A stretch of 64,000 nt of DNA, from positions 4,340,001 through 4,404,000 of the forward strand of contig NZ_CP047241.1 in NCBI RefSeq assembly GCF_009856625.1. The letters are read 5' to 3'. A program made the position numbers and the translations under genes. Below the pieces are notes generated by a model. It made no database searches. It was not told where the DNA came from and saw only the letters and a list, made by a program, of their open reading frames with translations. Positions 43,742 to 52,097 of the stretch are shown here, in pieces; within the stretch, counting starts at the first letter, position 1; each line of letters starts with the position of its first letter. The stretch is from Aquitalea denitrificans (lineage in GTDB: Bacteria > Pseudomonadota > Gammaproteobacteria > Burkholderiales > Chromobacteriaceae).

Positions 43742-44204
43742 AGCTTGGTCGGTAGCGCCATTCCCACCGTGTTTGGCAATATATCGAACCGCTTCGCGGT
43801 GATTTTTACATGTCGGGGCAGCGACAAGAGTGGTCGCCATCACGCGGACGATGCATGACATTCCCCGTGGCGCGCGCCGTCGGAGCTGCGTTGGGCAAGG
43901 TTTTAAGGCGCCGCATGTTTGAGCCATTCGACGTTAGCGAATGGCGAGTTCGGCGGCGCCTTGCCCGGCGCGGATACGGCGGAAATACGCGCAACCCGGG
44001 GTCGCCTAGGGGTGCAGGGGAGCTGGCGACGCAGCTCCCCTGCCTGCACGGCGGGCAGCACCGCCATGTAAACATCACCGCGCAGCGGACAACCGGCTGT
44101 TAAAACGTAGGCATTGCGATCCCGGTATGACTTGGCTGGTAAACGCGGCCAACAAAAAGCCCGGCTAGGCCGGGCTGGTGTCTGGCATCCACGTACCGGC
44201 CATT
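43742..44204. repeat. Structured G+C-rich inverted-repeat block, no supported gene
   Basis: The 460-bp gap between rsmE and a minus-strand gene is filled by nested inverted repeats. GGGCAAGG (43893-43900) pairs with CCTTGCCC (43959-43966), enclosing GGCGCCGC/GCGGCGCC and an inner CCATTCG (43924-43930)/CGAATGG (43938-43944). A separate perfect 12-bp hairpin is GCAGGGGAGCTG (44014-44025)/CAGCTCCCCTGC (44032-44043). A 97-codon frame runs through it (from 43810), but its composition follows the repeats. I think it is a repeated or RNA-forming element rather than a protein gene. Confidence 0.5.
44154..44176 (-). terminator. Terminator of the zinc-ribbon protein gene
   Basis: AGCCCGGC-TAG-GCCGGGCT; read on the minus strand the stem is followed by TTTTTG. 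Confidence 0.83.
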
Positions 44205-44780
44205 TCAAGCCGTGGTGGCAATTTCCTGCTGCCGGTAAATCAGGGTGCCGGCCAGCAGCAGCTCCTGCTCGGTCAGTGCAAACTGCCCAGGCGGTGCCGC
44301 ACGCTCAAACAGGAAGCGACGTCCCTCGTATTCAACCCAGGCACTAATGGTCTGTTCATGAAAACGCCCAAGGATTTCATCCGAGCAGGTCACGCTGGCT
44401 ACATCATTGACGATGAAACCCACCGGTGCCGGATCAGCTTCCTCTTGCTCCACCGACCAGTTTTCCCGTGATGGCAGTTGCGGCGTGTTGCGGGTGGCCA
44501 TCTGCAGCCACAGGCGGTACACCCATAGAGGCAGCATTACCCGGTGCACCCGCTTGTCGTCGGTAATGACGCAGGCAACGGAAAAACGGTGATGGCAGGC
44601 CGGGCAGCTGCCCTGGGCTGCCAGAAACAGCTTGTCCTGCTGCAGGCTGGCCAGGCCGGACATGTGTTCACACCCCACCATGGCATGGCAATGCGGACAG
44701 TGCTTGCCGAAGCGACGCACCCGGTTGCCATTGGGGAAGGTGACGGGGAGATAACTGGAAATCGTGTTCTGTCTTGCCAT
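44205..44780 (-). CDS. Hypothetical protein with two CxxC pairs (zinc-ribbon-like)
   Basis: A 191-residue cytosolic protein. FGKHCPHCHAMVGCEHM at about residues 25-41 and GSCPACHHRFSVACV at about 58-72 supply two CxxC pairs and a His that could form one zinc ribbon. The rest has no known motif; it includes PLWVYRLWLQMATRN and a C-terminal ALTEQELLLAGTLIYRQQE. I do not recognise a family. The ATG at 44780 is the only good start and the gene has its own terminator. Confidence 0.68.
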   Translation of the reverse strand: MARQNTISSYLPVTFPNGNRVRRFGKHCPHCHAMVGCEHMSGLASLQQDKLFLAAQGSCPACHHRFSVACVITDDKRVHRVMLPLWVYRLWLQMATRNTPQLPSRENWSVEQEEADPAPVGFIVNDVASVTCSDEILGRFHEQTISAWVEYEGRRFLFERAAPPGQFALTEQELLLAGTLIYRQQEIATTA

Positions 44781-44865
44781 TGACTATCTATCCACTACGA
44801 CGCCATGTATGGCGGGATGCCTGGCAGTATACCCTGTCCATCGGGATGGGTGGGGCCAGGCGGTT

Positions 44866-45711
44866 TCAGTCTGCCTGTATCCGGCAACTCAGGGTATGGC
44901 TGTCGCCGGCTTGTAGCAGGCGGCTATCTTCACCGGCATTGGCGGCCTCGATGCAGATAAAGTCATGCCAGCCCTCATCCGGCAGATCGGCAAGGCGGGC
45001 TGCCTTGCCCTGCCAGGGGTTCCACAACACCACGCTGGCCGAGCCTTCACGGCTGACGCGCAGGCGGCGCTGCCAAGCCGGGTCGCTCAGTACCACATCA
45101 GCTTCGCTGTAGACAATGGCATCAAACTCGCCTTGCAATTGCAGCGGCTGTGCCGGCATGCGGCTGTAGCGGCAGGCTACCTTGTCCTCGAACACGGCCT
45201 CCTCCAGCCCGCCCAGACTGATGGTGCGGCTATCGCTGACGGCCAGATAACTGTGCAATGCCGCGCTCACCGTGTGTGCTTGCGTACTGTTGTTATGGGT
45301 ATGCAGCTGCATGGCAATGTGGTCGGACAAGGCGTATTCCAGCTCTATGTCCAGCCCTTGCCAGTGCGGGCCTTGCAGTTTCACGTGAAACGCATCGCCA
45401 TCCTGTTCCACCGCCAGCAATTGCCACGGCTGCTGGCGCGCCACGCCGTGAGCCGGGGCACTGCTGTCGCTTGGATGCGGGCCAAACCATGGCCAGCACA
45501 CCGGCACACCTCCACGGATGGCCTTGCCTGGCTGTAGCACGGCTTGCGGCGACATGTACAGCCAAGCTTGCTGGCCGTAGGGCTGAAAGGATAGCAACTG
45601 GCCACCCAGCAGGGACAAGGTGGCGGAGAAGCTGCCGCTGTCCAGCTGCAGCAGGGTAAGATCATTGCCCAGTGTGATCAGTTGGGCCGCAGCTGGCAGG
45701 GTGATGGCCAT
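44866..45711 (-). CDS. D-hexose-6-phosphate mutarotase (YeaD-like)
   Basis: A 281-residue aldose-1-epimerase-fold protein: LLGGQLLSFQPYGQQAWLYMSP, KAIRGGVPVCWPWFGPHP (the characteristic R-G-G-x-P-x-C-W-P-W-F-G), PAHGVAR with the conserved His, and DEGWHDFICIEAAN near the end. YeaD-type enzymes interconvert anomers of glucose-6-phosphate. The start at 45711 (MAITLPAAAQ) is chosen; the open frame extends further without homology. A parS core palindrome lies inside it at 45378-45391. Confidence 0.87.
   Translation of the reverse strand: MAITLPAAAQLITLGNDLTLLQLDSGSFSATLSLLGGQLLSFQPYGQQAWLYMSPQAVLQPGKAIRGGVPVCWPWFGPHPSDSSAPAHGVARQQPWQLLAVEQDGDAFHVKLQGPHWQGLDIELEYALSDHIAMQLHTHNNSTQAHTVSAALHSYLAVSDSRTISLGGLEEAVFEDKVACRYSRMPAQPLQLQGEFDAIVYSEADVVLSDPAWQRRLRVSREGSASVVLWNPWQGKAARLADLPDEGWHDFICIEAANAGEDSRLLQAGDSHTLSCRIQAD
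45377..45392. promoter_or_regulatory. parS-like ParB-loading site 4
   Basis: AGTTTCACGTGAAACG contains the perfect 14-bp core GTTTCACGTGAAAC. It lies within the mutarotase gene. Confidence 0.85.
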
Positions 45712-45908
45712 TGGGCGTCTCGCTTGCAGGGAAATGGGCAGATCATAACCCAATGCCGGCCTGTCTTCTGCCTGTGGCGGCACAGTTTTGATCCACAGGC
45801 TGGTCAGCGCGGTCCGATGCGGGCATGCTGGCACACAGTATTCTGCGCTGGATCAGCCATCTGCATGGCTGGCCGGTCTAGAATGCATTCATTCATCACT
45901 CTGCTTTC

Positions 45909-46637
45909 ATGGAATACAAGGTGCCTGCCACAGCTCAACCGCGCTATCTGCGTATCAAGGAATACATTCTGGAAGGCATTCGCAAGAAGGAATTCCTGCC
46001 GGGCAACAAGATCCCGCCGGAACTGGAGCTGGCCAGCCAGTTTTCCGTGTCGCGTATGACAGTGAACAAGGCGGTGCGTGATCTGGCCGAAGCCGGCATC
46101 CTGTTGCGCTTTGCTGGTGACGGTACTTATGTGGCCGAGCGCAAGGCCGAATCGCCGCTGCTGGACATCAACAATATCGCCGCCGAGGTGGAAGCGCGCG
46201 GCCATACCCACAGTGCCGACGTGCATCAGCTGGAAACCATCGCCGCCGGCGAGGAGATTGCCCTGCAACTGGGGGTGAAGGTGGGTACGCCCATCTATCA
46301 CTCCATCCTGGTACACCGTGAAGACGGCTTGCCCATTCAACTGGAAGACCGCTATGTGAACCCGGCCTGGGCACCGGACTACATCCTGCAGGACTTCACC
46401 CGCCGCACGCCCAATGAATACCTGATGGAAACCTGCCCGCTGACCGATATCGAGCACAGCGTGGAGGCCATTTTGCCGGATGCGCGCGAGCTGGCCATGC
46501 TGGATATTGCTGCCGGGGAACCATGCCTGCTGGTGCTGCGTCGTACCTGGTCGTACAAGAATCTGGTGACCTTTGCCCGGCTGGTGCATCCGGGTGGCCG
46601 TTACAAGCTGCGCTCGCAAAGCCGGGTCAAGAAATAA
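45909..46637 (+). CDS. hutC: Histidine utilization repressor, GntR/HutC family
   Basis: A 242-residue regulator. A GntR winged helix occupies residues 1-75 (YLRIKEYILEGIRKKEFLPGNKIPPELELASQFSVSRMTVNKAVRDL). It is followed by a UTRA ligand domain with DINNIAAEVEARGH, LPIQLEDRYVNP, EYLMETCPLTDIEHSVEAILP and a final GRYKLRS. Urocanate is the known inducer of HutC. The hut structural genes begin 1.3 kb downstream beyond uppP, and a matching palindrome precedes hutI. ATG at 45909 has no strong ribosome binding site. Confidence 0.93.
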   Translation: MEYKVPATAQPRYLRIKEYILEGIRKKEFLPGNKIPPELELASQFSVSRMTVNKAVRDLAEAGILLRFAGDGTYVAERKAESPLLDINNIAAEVEARGHTHSADVHQLETIAAGEEIALQLGVKVGTPIYHSILVHREDGLPIQLEDRYVNPAWAPDYILQDFTRRTPNEYLMETCPLTDIEHSVEAILPDARELAMLDIAAGEPCLLVLRRTWSYKNLVTFARLVHPGGRYKLRSQSRVKK

Positions 46638-46929
46638 CAGCAGTGACTGACAAACCCTGTCCTGCAATACCGGGGTTTACTGTTCTGCGTGTTTTATCAG
46701 CCTTGCTTGATCAAGGCCTGCCTGGTGCGGGTCAGTCAAGCTTGGGGAGGGGGCAGGCATGTGCGGCGGCGGTGTTAACCGACCGCCGTTTTCATGCGTG
46801 CTGGCCAGCAGCTTCTTGATTCTGGATGAAAAAGCCGCAGTTTGCCGTGATTCTGTCATCCATGTCGGCTATGCTGTCGCAGAATTTCAATGTCATTTTT
46901 ACCAACCCGCCCATACAGTCAACAACATC

Positions 46930-47754
46930 ATGGACACACTGCTTTTGCTCAAGGCAGCCATTCTCGGCATTGTCGAGGGGCTGACCGAATTTTTGCCCAT
47001 CTCGTCCACCGGTCACCTGATCCTGGCCGGGGAGCTGCTCAAGTTCAACGATGAACGCGGCAAGCTGTTTGAAATCGTCATCCAGTCCGGTGCCATCCTG
47101 GCGGTGATCTGGGAATACCGTGCCCGTATCGCTACTGTGCTGGGCGGAGCCACACACGATGCCGCTGCCCGCCGCTTCATTCTCAACCTGGCCATTGCCT
47201 TCTGCCCGGCAGCCGCGCTGGGCTTTCTGTTCAGCAAGGCCATCAAGGCCCATCTGTTCAACGCCCCGGTGGTGGCCAGCATGTTCATCATCGGTGCGCT
47301 GGTCATCATGTGGGCCGAGCGTCGCCAGCACAGCATCCGGGTGCAGACGGTTGAGGAAATGAGCCCGCTGGATGCGCTCAAGGTGGGTTGCGCCCAGGCC
47401 TTTGCGCTGGTGCCGGGGACTTCGCGTTCCGGTGCCACCATCATCGGCGGCATGCTGTTTGGCCTGTCGCGCAAGGCGGCCACCGAGTTTTCCTTTTTCC
47501 TGGCCATTCCCACCCTGATCATCGCCTCGCTGTACTCGCTGTATAAGGACCGCGCGCTGCTGGCGGCGGACGATCTGGGCATCTGGGCGGTGGGCCTGCT
47601 GTTTTCCTTTGTCTCGGCCTTCTTCTGCGTGCGCTGGCTGCTGCGCTTCATTTCCAGCCACAGTTTCATGGTGTTTGCCTGGTATCGCATCGTGTTCGGC
47701 ATCATCGTATTGCTGACCTGGCAGTACGGCTGGGTGAACTGGGTGGATAGCTGA
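46930..47754 (+). CDS. uppP: Undecaprenyl-diphosphatase
   Basis: A 274-residue membrane enzyme of the BacA/UppP family that recycles undecaprenyl pyrophosphate for peptidoglycan and LPS synthesis. The two catalytic motifs are present: GIVEGLTEFLPISSTGHLIL (residues about 14-33) and ALVPGTSRSGATIIGG. About eight membrane helices are predicted. The ATG at 46930 gives the canonical N-terminus; the open frame upstream is unrelated. The gene separates hutC from hutI and ends at a strong terminator, so it is not part of the hut operon. Confidence 0.95.
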   Translation: MDTLLLLKAAILGIVEGLTEFLPISSTGHLILAGELLKFNDERGKLFEIVIQSGAILAVIWEYRARIATVLGGATHDAAARRFILNLAIAFCPAAALGFLFSKAIKAHLFNAPVVASMFIIGALVIMWAERRQHSIRVQTVEEMSPLDALKVGCAQAFALVPGTSRSGATIIGGMLFGLSRKAATEFSFFLAIPTLIIASLYSLYKDRALLAADDLGIWAVGLLFSFVSAFFCVRWLLRFISSHSFMVFAWYRIVFGIIVLLTWQYGWVNWVDS

Positions 47755-47806
47755 AAGTCGCCAACAGACAATTGACTATACAAATACTGTTGGATTTTTG
47801 ATGCAC

Positions 47807-47832
47807 AAAGGGAGCCATTGGCTCCCTTTTTT
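47807..47832 (+). terminator. Terminator of uppP
   Basis: AAAGGGAGCC-ATTG-GGCTCCCTTTTTT-type hairpin (AAAGGGAGC pairs with GCTCCCTTT) followed by T run. Confidence 0.88.
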
Positions 47833-47926
47833 ATTTGCGCAAATATTTGATAAATAAAGACTTTTGTGCAAATACATATTGTATGCAATGTTGAGTCGTG
47901 GTTGACAAGCATCAATGCAGGGTTTA

Positions 47927-47940
47927 TTTGTATATACAAA
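47927..47940. promoter_or_regulatory. HutC operator upstream of hutI
   Basis: TTTGTATATACAAA is a perfect 14-bp palindrome whose core TGTATATACA is the established HutC recognition sequence. It lies 12 bp before the hutI ATG, next to the ribosome binding site CAGGAG. A partial TATACAAAT near 47777 and ATACATATTGTAT at 47872-47884 could be secondary sites. Confidence 0.85.
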
Positions 47941-47952
47941 TCAGGAGCAGAC

Positions 47953-49203
47953 ATGAGCAAGCCTATCAACCGCACCCGCAGCCTGTGGCTCAATGCCCGG
48001 CTGGCCACCATGGATACGCAGCACCCCGCGCCCTACGGCGCGCTGCACGACCACGTGCTGGTGGTGGAGCATGGCCGTATTGCCGCCATCCTGCCGCAAG
48101 GTCAGCTGAACCCAGCCAGTTTCGATGGCGAGGTTATCGATGTGGCTGGCCGCTGGATCACCCCCGGCTTTATCGATTGCCACACCCATCTGGTGTACGG
48201 CGGCAACCGGGCGGCGGAATGGGAACAGCGCTTGCTGGGCGTGCCGTATCAGCAGATTGCCGCGCAAGGCGGTGGCATTGTCTCCACCGTGCGCGCCACC
48301 CGGGCGCTGAGCGAAGCACAATTGGCCGCCACCAGCCTGCCGCGCTTGCAGGCGCTGATGGCCGAGGGCGTCACCACGCTGGAGTCCAAGTCCGGCTATG
48401 GCCTGAACCTTGAAGACGAAATCAAGCAACTGCGGGTAGCTCGCCAACTGGGTGACAGCCAGCCGGTGGAGATTGCCCCCACCTTGCTGTCCGTCCATGC
48501 GCTGCCGCCGGAATTTGCCGGTGACGCCGATGGCTATATCCAGCACGTCTGCCAAGACATTCTGCCCACCGTGGCAGAACAAGGCCTGGCCGAAGCGGTG
48601 GATGTGTTTTGCGAAAGCGTGGGTTTTTCCCCGGCGCAAACCCGCCGCGTGTTCGAAGCCGCGCAACGGCACGGCCTGCGGGTGAAGGGCCATGTCGAGC
48701 AGCTGTCCAATCTGCAGGGTGCGGCGCTGGTAGCCGAATTTGGCGGCCTGTCGGCCGACCATATCGAGTATCTGGACGAGGCCGGTGTGCAAGCCATGCG
48801 CGTGGCCGGCACGGTGGCAGTGCTGCTGCCAGGCGCATTTTACTTCCTGCGCGAAACACAAAAGCCGCCAGTCGAACTGCTGCGCGCGGCCGGTGTGCCG
48901 ATGGCGGTGTCCACCGATCTGAACCCCGGCACCAGCCCGTTTGCCTCCATCCGGCTGGCGATGAACCAGGCCTGCGTGCTGTTCGGCCTGTCGCCGGAAG
49001 AAGCGCTGGCCGGCACCACCCGCCATGCGGCGCAGGCGCTGGGCCGTGGCCACAGCCACGGCAAGCTGGCGCTGGACCATGTCGCCGACCTGCTGCTGTG
49101 GGATATCGAACACCCTGCCGAAATCGTCTACGGACTCGGCGTCAACCCGCTGGCCGAACGGGTATTCCGTGGCCAGCGTCCGGGCAAGGAAACAACACAA
49201 TGA
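47953..49203 (+). CDS. hutI: Imidazolonepropionase
   Basis: A 416-residue amidohydrolase that opens 4-imidazolone-5-propionate to N-formimino-L-glutamate, step three of histidine degradation. Motifs are TPGFIDCHTHLVYGGNRAAEW (metal-binding HxH), the HutI-specific GGGIVSTVRATR, LESKSGYGL, KGHVEQLSN with a metal His, and VSTDLNPGTSP with the final metal Asp. CAGGAG lies upstream of the ATG. It overlaps hutG by four bases. Confidence 0.96.
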   Translation: MSKPINRTRSLWLNARLATMDTQHPAPYGALHDHVLVVEHGRIAAILPQGQLNPASFDGEVIDVAGRWITPGFIDCHTHLVYGGNRAAEWEQRLLGVPYQQIAAQGGGIVSTVRATRALSEAQLAATSLPRLQALMAEGVTTLESKSGYGLNLEDEIKQLRVARQLGDSQPVEIAPTLLSVHALPPEFAGDADGYIQHVCQDILPTVAEQGLAEAVDVFCESVGFSPAQTRRVFEAAQRHGLRVKGHVEQLSNLQGAALVAEFGGLSADHIEYLDEAGVQAMRVAGTVAVLLPGAFYFLRETQKPPVELLRAAGVPMAVSTDLNPGTSPFASIRLAMNQACVLFGLSPEEALAGTTRHAAQALGRGHSHGKLALDHVADLLLWDIEHPAEIVYGLGVNPLAERVFRGQRPGKETTQ

Positions 49204-50135
49204 CTCCAGACATGAAGCTGTGGACCGGCCGCGTGGACGCCGGTGAAGGCGAGCTGGCGCGCCGCTGGCATCAGCTGGCCACGCCGTTTGCACCCGGCCT
49301 GCCGGCAGGCATCGGCATTGCCGGTTTTGCCTGCGACGAAGGCGTGCGGCGCAATCAGGGCCGTGTCGGCGCGGCGGCAGCTCCCGCTGTCATCCGCAAG
49401 GCGCTGGCCAATCTGGCCTGGCATCAGGCCTATCCGCTGTGCGATATGGGCGACGTGGCCTGTAACGATGGCGATCTCGACGCCGCCCACCTGCGGCTGG
49501 CTGCGGCGGTGGAGCAACTGGCGCGTGCCGGGCACTTTCCGCTGGTGCTGGGTGGTGGCCACGAAACCGCCTACGGCACCTGGCGCGGGCTGGCCGCAGC
49601 GCATCCGGACAAGGCAATCGGCATCATCAATTTCGACGCCCACTTCGACATCCGCGAGGCAGCCGAGGCCACTTCCGGCACGCCGTTCGCGCAGATTGCC
49701 GCCGACTGTGCCAGTACTGGCCGTCCCTTCCATTACCTGTGTCTGGGCGTGGCCGAGCCATCCAACACCCAGGCGCTGTTTGCCCGTGCCGGGCAGCTGG
49801 GCGTGCAGTGGCTGCTGGACAGCGCGCTGAACCAGGCGGGCTTCGCCAATGCGCAGCGTACGGTGCAGGACTTCATCGACCAGGTGGACATGGTCTATCT
49901 CACCATCGATCTGGATGTGCTGCCCGCCAGCGTTATGCCTGCCGTGTCGGCCCCTGCCGCCATGGGAGTGGAGCTGCCGGTGGTGGAAGCACTGGTCACC
50001 GCCATTGCCGCCAGCGGCAAGCTGGCCGGGGCCGATCTGGTGGAGCTGAACCCGCAATTCGATATCGACAGCCACGGCGCGAAGACGGCGGCCCGGCTGG
50101 CGTGGAGTATTACCCGTCATCTGGCCTCGCAGTAA
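49200..50135 (+). CDS. hutG: Formimidoylglutamase
   Basis: A 311-residue arginase/ureohydrolase-fold enzyme with a Mn2 centre: LVLGGGHETAYG (His ligand), INFDAHFDIRE (DAHxD), and TIDLDVLPASVMPAVSAPA (D-x-D). It converts N-formiminoglutamate to glutamate and formamide, the one-step ending of the hut pathway. The ATG overlaps the hutI stop (ATGA). Immediately after its stop codon begins the Correia-like repeat at 50136. Confidence 0.95.
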   Translation: MTPDMKLWTGRVDAGEGELARRWHQLATPFAPGLPAGIGIAGFACDEGVRRNQGRVGAAAAPAVIRKALANLAWHQAYPLCDMGDVACNDGDLDAAHLRLAAAVEQLARAGHFPLVLGGGHETAYGTWRGLAAAHPDKAIGIINFDAHFDIREAAEATSGTPFAQIAADCASTGRPFHYLCLGVAEPSNTQALFARAGQLGVQWLLDSALNQAGFANAQRTVQDFIDQVDMVYLTIDLDVLPASVMPAVSAPAAMGVELPVVEALVTAIAASGKLAGADLVELNPQFDIDSHGAKTAARLAWSITRHLASQ

Positions 50136-50247
50136 GAACCGCTGACAAAACCGCGTAGAGAACCCGGGCCAAGGCGCGCCGCCGCAGACAGTACATGGCG
50201 TACGGCAAGGCGGCGCAACGCTGGAGCGGGGGTTTTGTTATCGGTTC
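50136..50247. repeat. Correia-like MITE between hutG and hutU
   Basis: This 112-bp element is bounded by 17-bp terminal inverted repeats: GAACCGCTGACAAAACC at 50136-50152, and GGTTTTGTTATCGGTTC at 50231-50247 (15 of 17 match). The interior (about 50169-50221) contains AAGGCG, GCCGCAGACAGTACA, CGTACGGCAAGGCG and GCAACGC. This is the same order and nearly the same words as the core of the neisserial Correia repeat, as I remember it. The ends differ from the Correia TATAGTGGATTAAA type. It can fold into one long hairpin in the hut transcript. Confidence 0.7.
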
Positions 50248-50303
50248 TCGGTAAGGAATTCAGGGCAGTTGCCCGACAACATGGCAGTACCTAGGAGACA
50301 GCA

Positions 50304-51986
50304 ATGAGCGCAGCACAACAAGACAGCCGTTTCGACCCGACTCGCGTCATCCGCGCCCCGCGCGGTACCGAGCTTTCCTGCAAAAGCTGGCTGACCGAAG
50401 CCGTTTACCGCATGATCCAGAACAATCTGGACCCGGAAGTGGCCGAGCACCCACAAAGCCTGGTGGTATACGGCGGCATTGGCCGCGCAGCCCGTAACTG
50501 GGAATGCTTCGACACCATCCTGGACGTGCTCAAGCGTCTGGAGGACGACCAGACCCTGCTGATCCAGTCCGGCAAGCCGGTGGGCGTGTTCAACACCCAT
50601 GCCGACGCGCCACGCGTGCTGATTGCCAACTCCAACCTGGTACCGCACTGGGCCAACTGGGAACACTTCAACGAGCTGGATAAGAAGGGCCTGATGATGT
50701 ACGGCCAGATGACCGCCGGCTCCTGGATCTACATCGGCTCGCAAGGCATCGTGCAGGGGACTTACGAAACCTTCTTTGCCGTGGCCAACCAGCACTTCGA
50801 CGGCAAGCCGCAAGGCCGCTGGATCCTGACCGGTGGTCTGGGTGGCATGGGTGGCGCGCAGCCGCTGGCCGCCACCATGGCCGGCTTCAGTATGATCGCC
50901 GTGGAATGTGATGAAACCCGTATCGATTTCCGCCTGAAAACCCGTTACGTGGACCGCAAGGCCACCACGCTGGACGAAGCGCTGGCCATCATCGAAGACG
51001 CCAAGCAAAGCGGCAAGGCAGTGTCCGTCGGCCTGCTGGGCAATGCCGCCGATGTGTTCACCGAGCTGGTGAACCGTGGCATCACCCCGGATGTGGTGAC
51101 CGACCAGACCTCCGCTCACGACCCGGTACACGGCTATCTGCCGCAAGGCTGGACGGTGGAACAATGGCGCGCCAAGCAAAAGACCGATGCCGCTGAAATC
51201 ACCGCTGCCGCCAAGAAGTCCATGGCCGTGCAGGTGCGCGCCATGCTGACCCTGCAACAGCGCGGTGCCGCCACGCTGGACTACGGTAACAACATCCGCC
51301 AGATGGCGCTGGAAGAGGGCGTAGAGAATGCCTTCGACTTCCCCGGCTTTGTCCCGGCCTATGTGCGCCCGCTGTTCTGCGAAGGCATCGGCCCCTTCCG
51401 CTGGGTGGCGCTGTCCGGCGACCCGGAAGACATCTACAAGACCGACGCCAAGGTGAAGGAACTGATTCCGGATGACCCGCACCTGCACAACTGGCTGGAC
51501 ATGGCGCGTGAGCGCATCAGCTTCCAGGGCTTGCCGGCACGTATCTGCTGGGTGGGCCTGAAAGACCGTGCCCGTCTGGGTGCAGCTTTCAACGAAATGG
51601 TGAAGAATGGCGAACTCAAGGCGCCGATCGTGATCGGCCGCGACCATCTGGACTCCGGCTCGGTGGCTTCGCCCAACCGCGAAACCGAATCCATGCTGGA
51701 TGGTTCGGATGCCGTGTCCGACTGGCCGCTGCTCAACGCCCTGCTGAATACCGCTGGCGGCGCTACCTGGGTGTCCTTGCACCACGGTGGTGGCGTGGGC
51801 ATGGGCTTCTCCCAGCACTCCGGCGTGGTGATCGTGTGTGATGGCACGGACGAAGCGGCCAAGCGCGTGGGCCGTGTACTGCGTAACGATCCGGGTACCG
51901 GCGTGATGCGTCATGCCGATGCCGGTTACGACATTGCCAAGAACTGCGCACGTGAGCAGGGCCTGGACCTGCCGATGCTGAAATAA
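50304..51986 (+). CDS. hutU: Urocanate hydratase
   Basis: A 560-residue NAD+-dependent enzyme, step two of histidine degradation (urocanate to imidazolonepropionate). Diagnostic segments are LVVYGGIGRAARNWECFD, GLMMYGQMTAGSWIYIGSQG, GRWILTGGLGGMGGAQPLA (the NAD-binding Gly-rich motif), ICWVGLKDRARLGAAFNE with the catalytic Cys, and GRDHLDSGSVASPNRETE. AGGAGACAGCA lies before the ATG. A GCCCTGCC/GGCAGGGC hairpin at 52001-52022 lies between it and hutH. Confidence 0.97.
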   Translation: MSAAQQDSRFDPTRVIRAPRGTELSCKSWLTEAVYRMIQNNLDPEVAEHPQSLVVYGGIGRAARNWECFDTILDVLKRLEDDQTLLIQSGKPVGVFNTHADAPRVLIANSNLVPHWANWEHFNELDKKGLMMYGQMTAGSWIYIGSQGIVQGTYETFFAVANQHFDGKPQGRWILTGGLGGMGGAQPLAATMAGFSMIAVECDETRIDFRLKTRYVDRKATTLDEALAIIEDAKQSGKAVSVGLLGNAADVFTELVNRGITPDVVTDQTSAHDPVHGYLPQGWTVEQWRAKQKTDAAEITAAAKKSMAVQVRAMLTLQQRGAATLDYGNNIRQMALEEGVENAFDFPGFVPAYVRPLFCEGIGPFRWVALSGDPEDIYKTDAKVKELIPDDPHLHNWLDMARERISFQGLPARICWVGLKDRARLGAAFNEMVKNGELKAPIVIGRDHLDSGSVASPNRETESMLDGSDAVSDWPLLNALLNTAGGATWVSLHHGGGVGMGFSQHSGVVIVCDGTDEAAKRVGRVLRNDPGTGVMRHADAGYDIAKNCAREQGLDLPMLK

Positions 51987-52000
51987 GTACTGATGCAGTC

Positions 52001-52022
52001 GCCCTGCCTGCTTTGGCAGGGC
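52001..52022 (+). other. Hairpin in the hutU-hutH gap
   Basis: GCCCTGCC-TGCTTT-GGCAGGGC is a perfect eight-bp stem without a T run. It may protect the upstream mRNA or tune the amount of hutH relative to hutU; it is not a full terminator. Confidence 0.45.
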
Positions 52023-52097
52023 ATGCGCTACAACAAGAACATATCCGGTCCAGCCTGCGGGCGTGAGGCCAGCTGACAATCAATAGAGACTGAAACC

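Noticed and set aside
43810..44103. 97-residue protein gene in the inverted-repeat block
   Set aside because: The peptide follows the repeat sequence, is Arg/Gly-rich with no domain, and has no ribosome binding site.
50136..50247. Rho-independent terminator between hutG and hutU
   Set aside because: The long inverted repeat has no T run on the correct side and shows internal Correia-like structure; a MITE explains it better.
50238..52079. 613-codon minus-strand frame opposite hutU
   Set aside because: hutU is certain; the opposite frame has no domain and covers the Correia-like element end.
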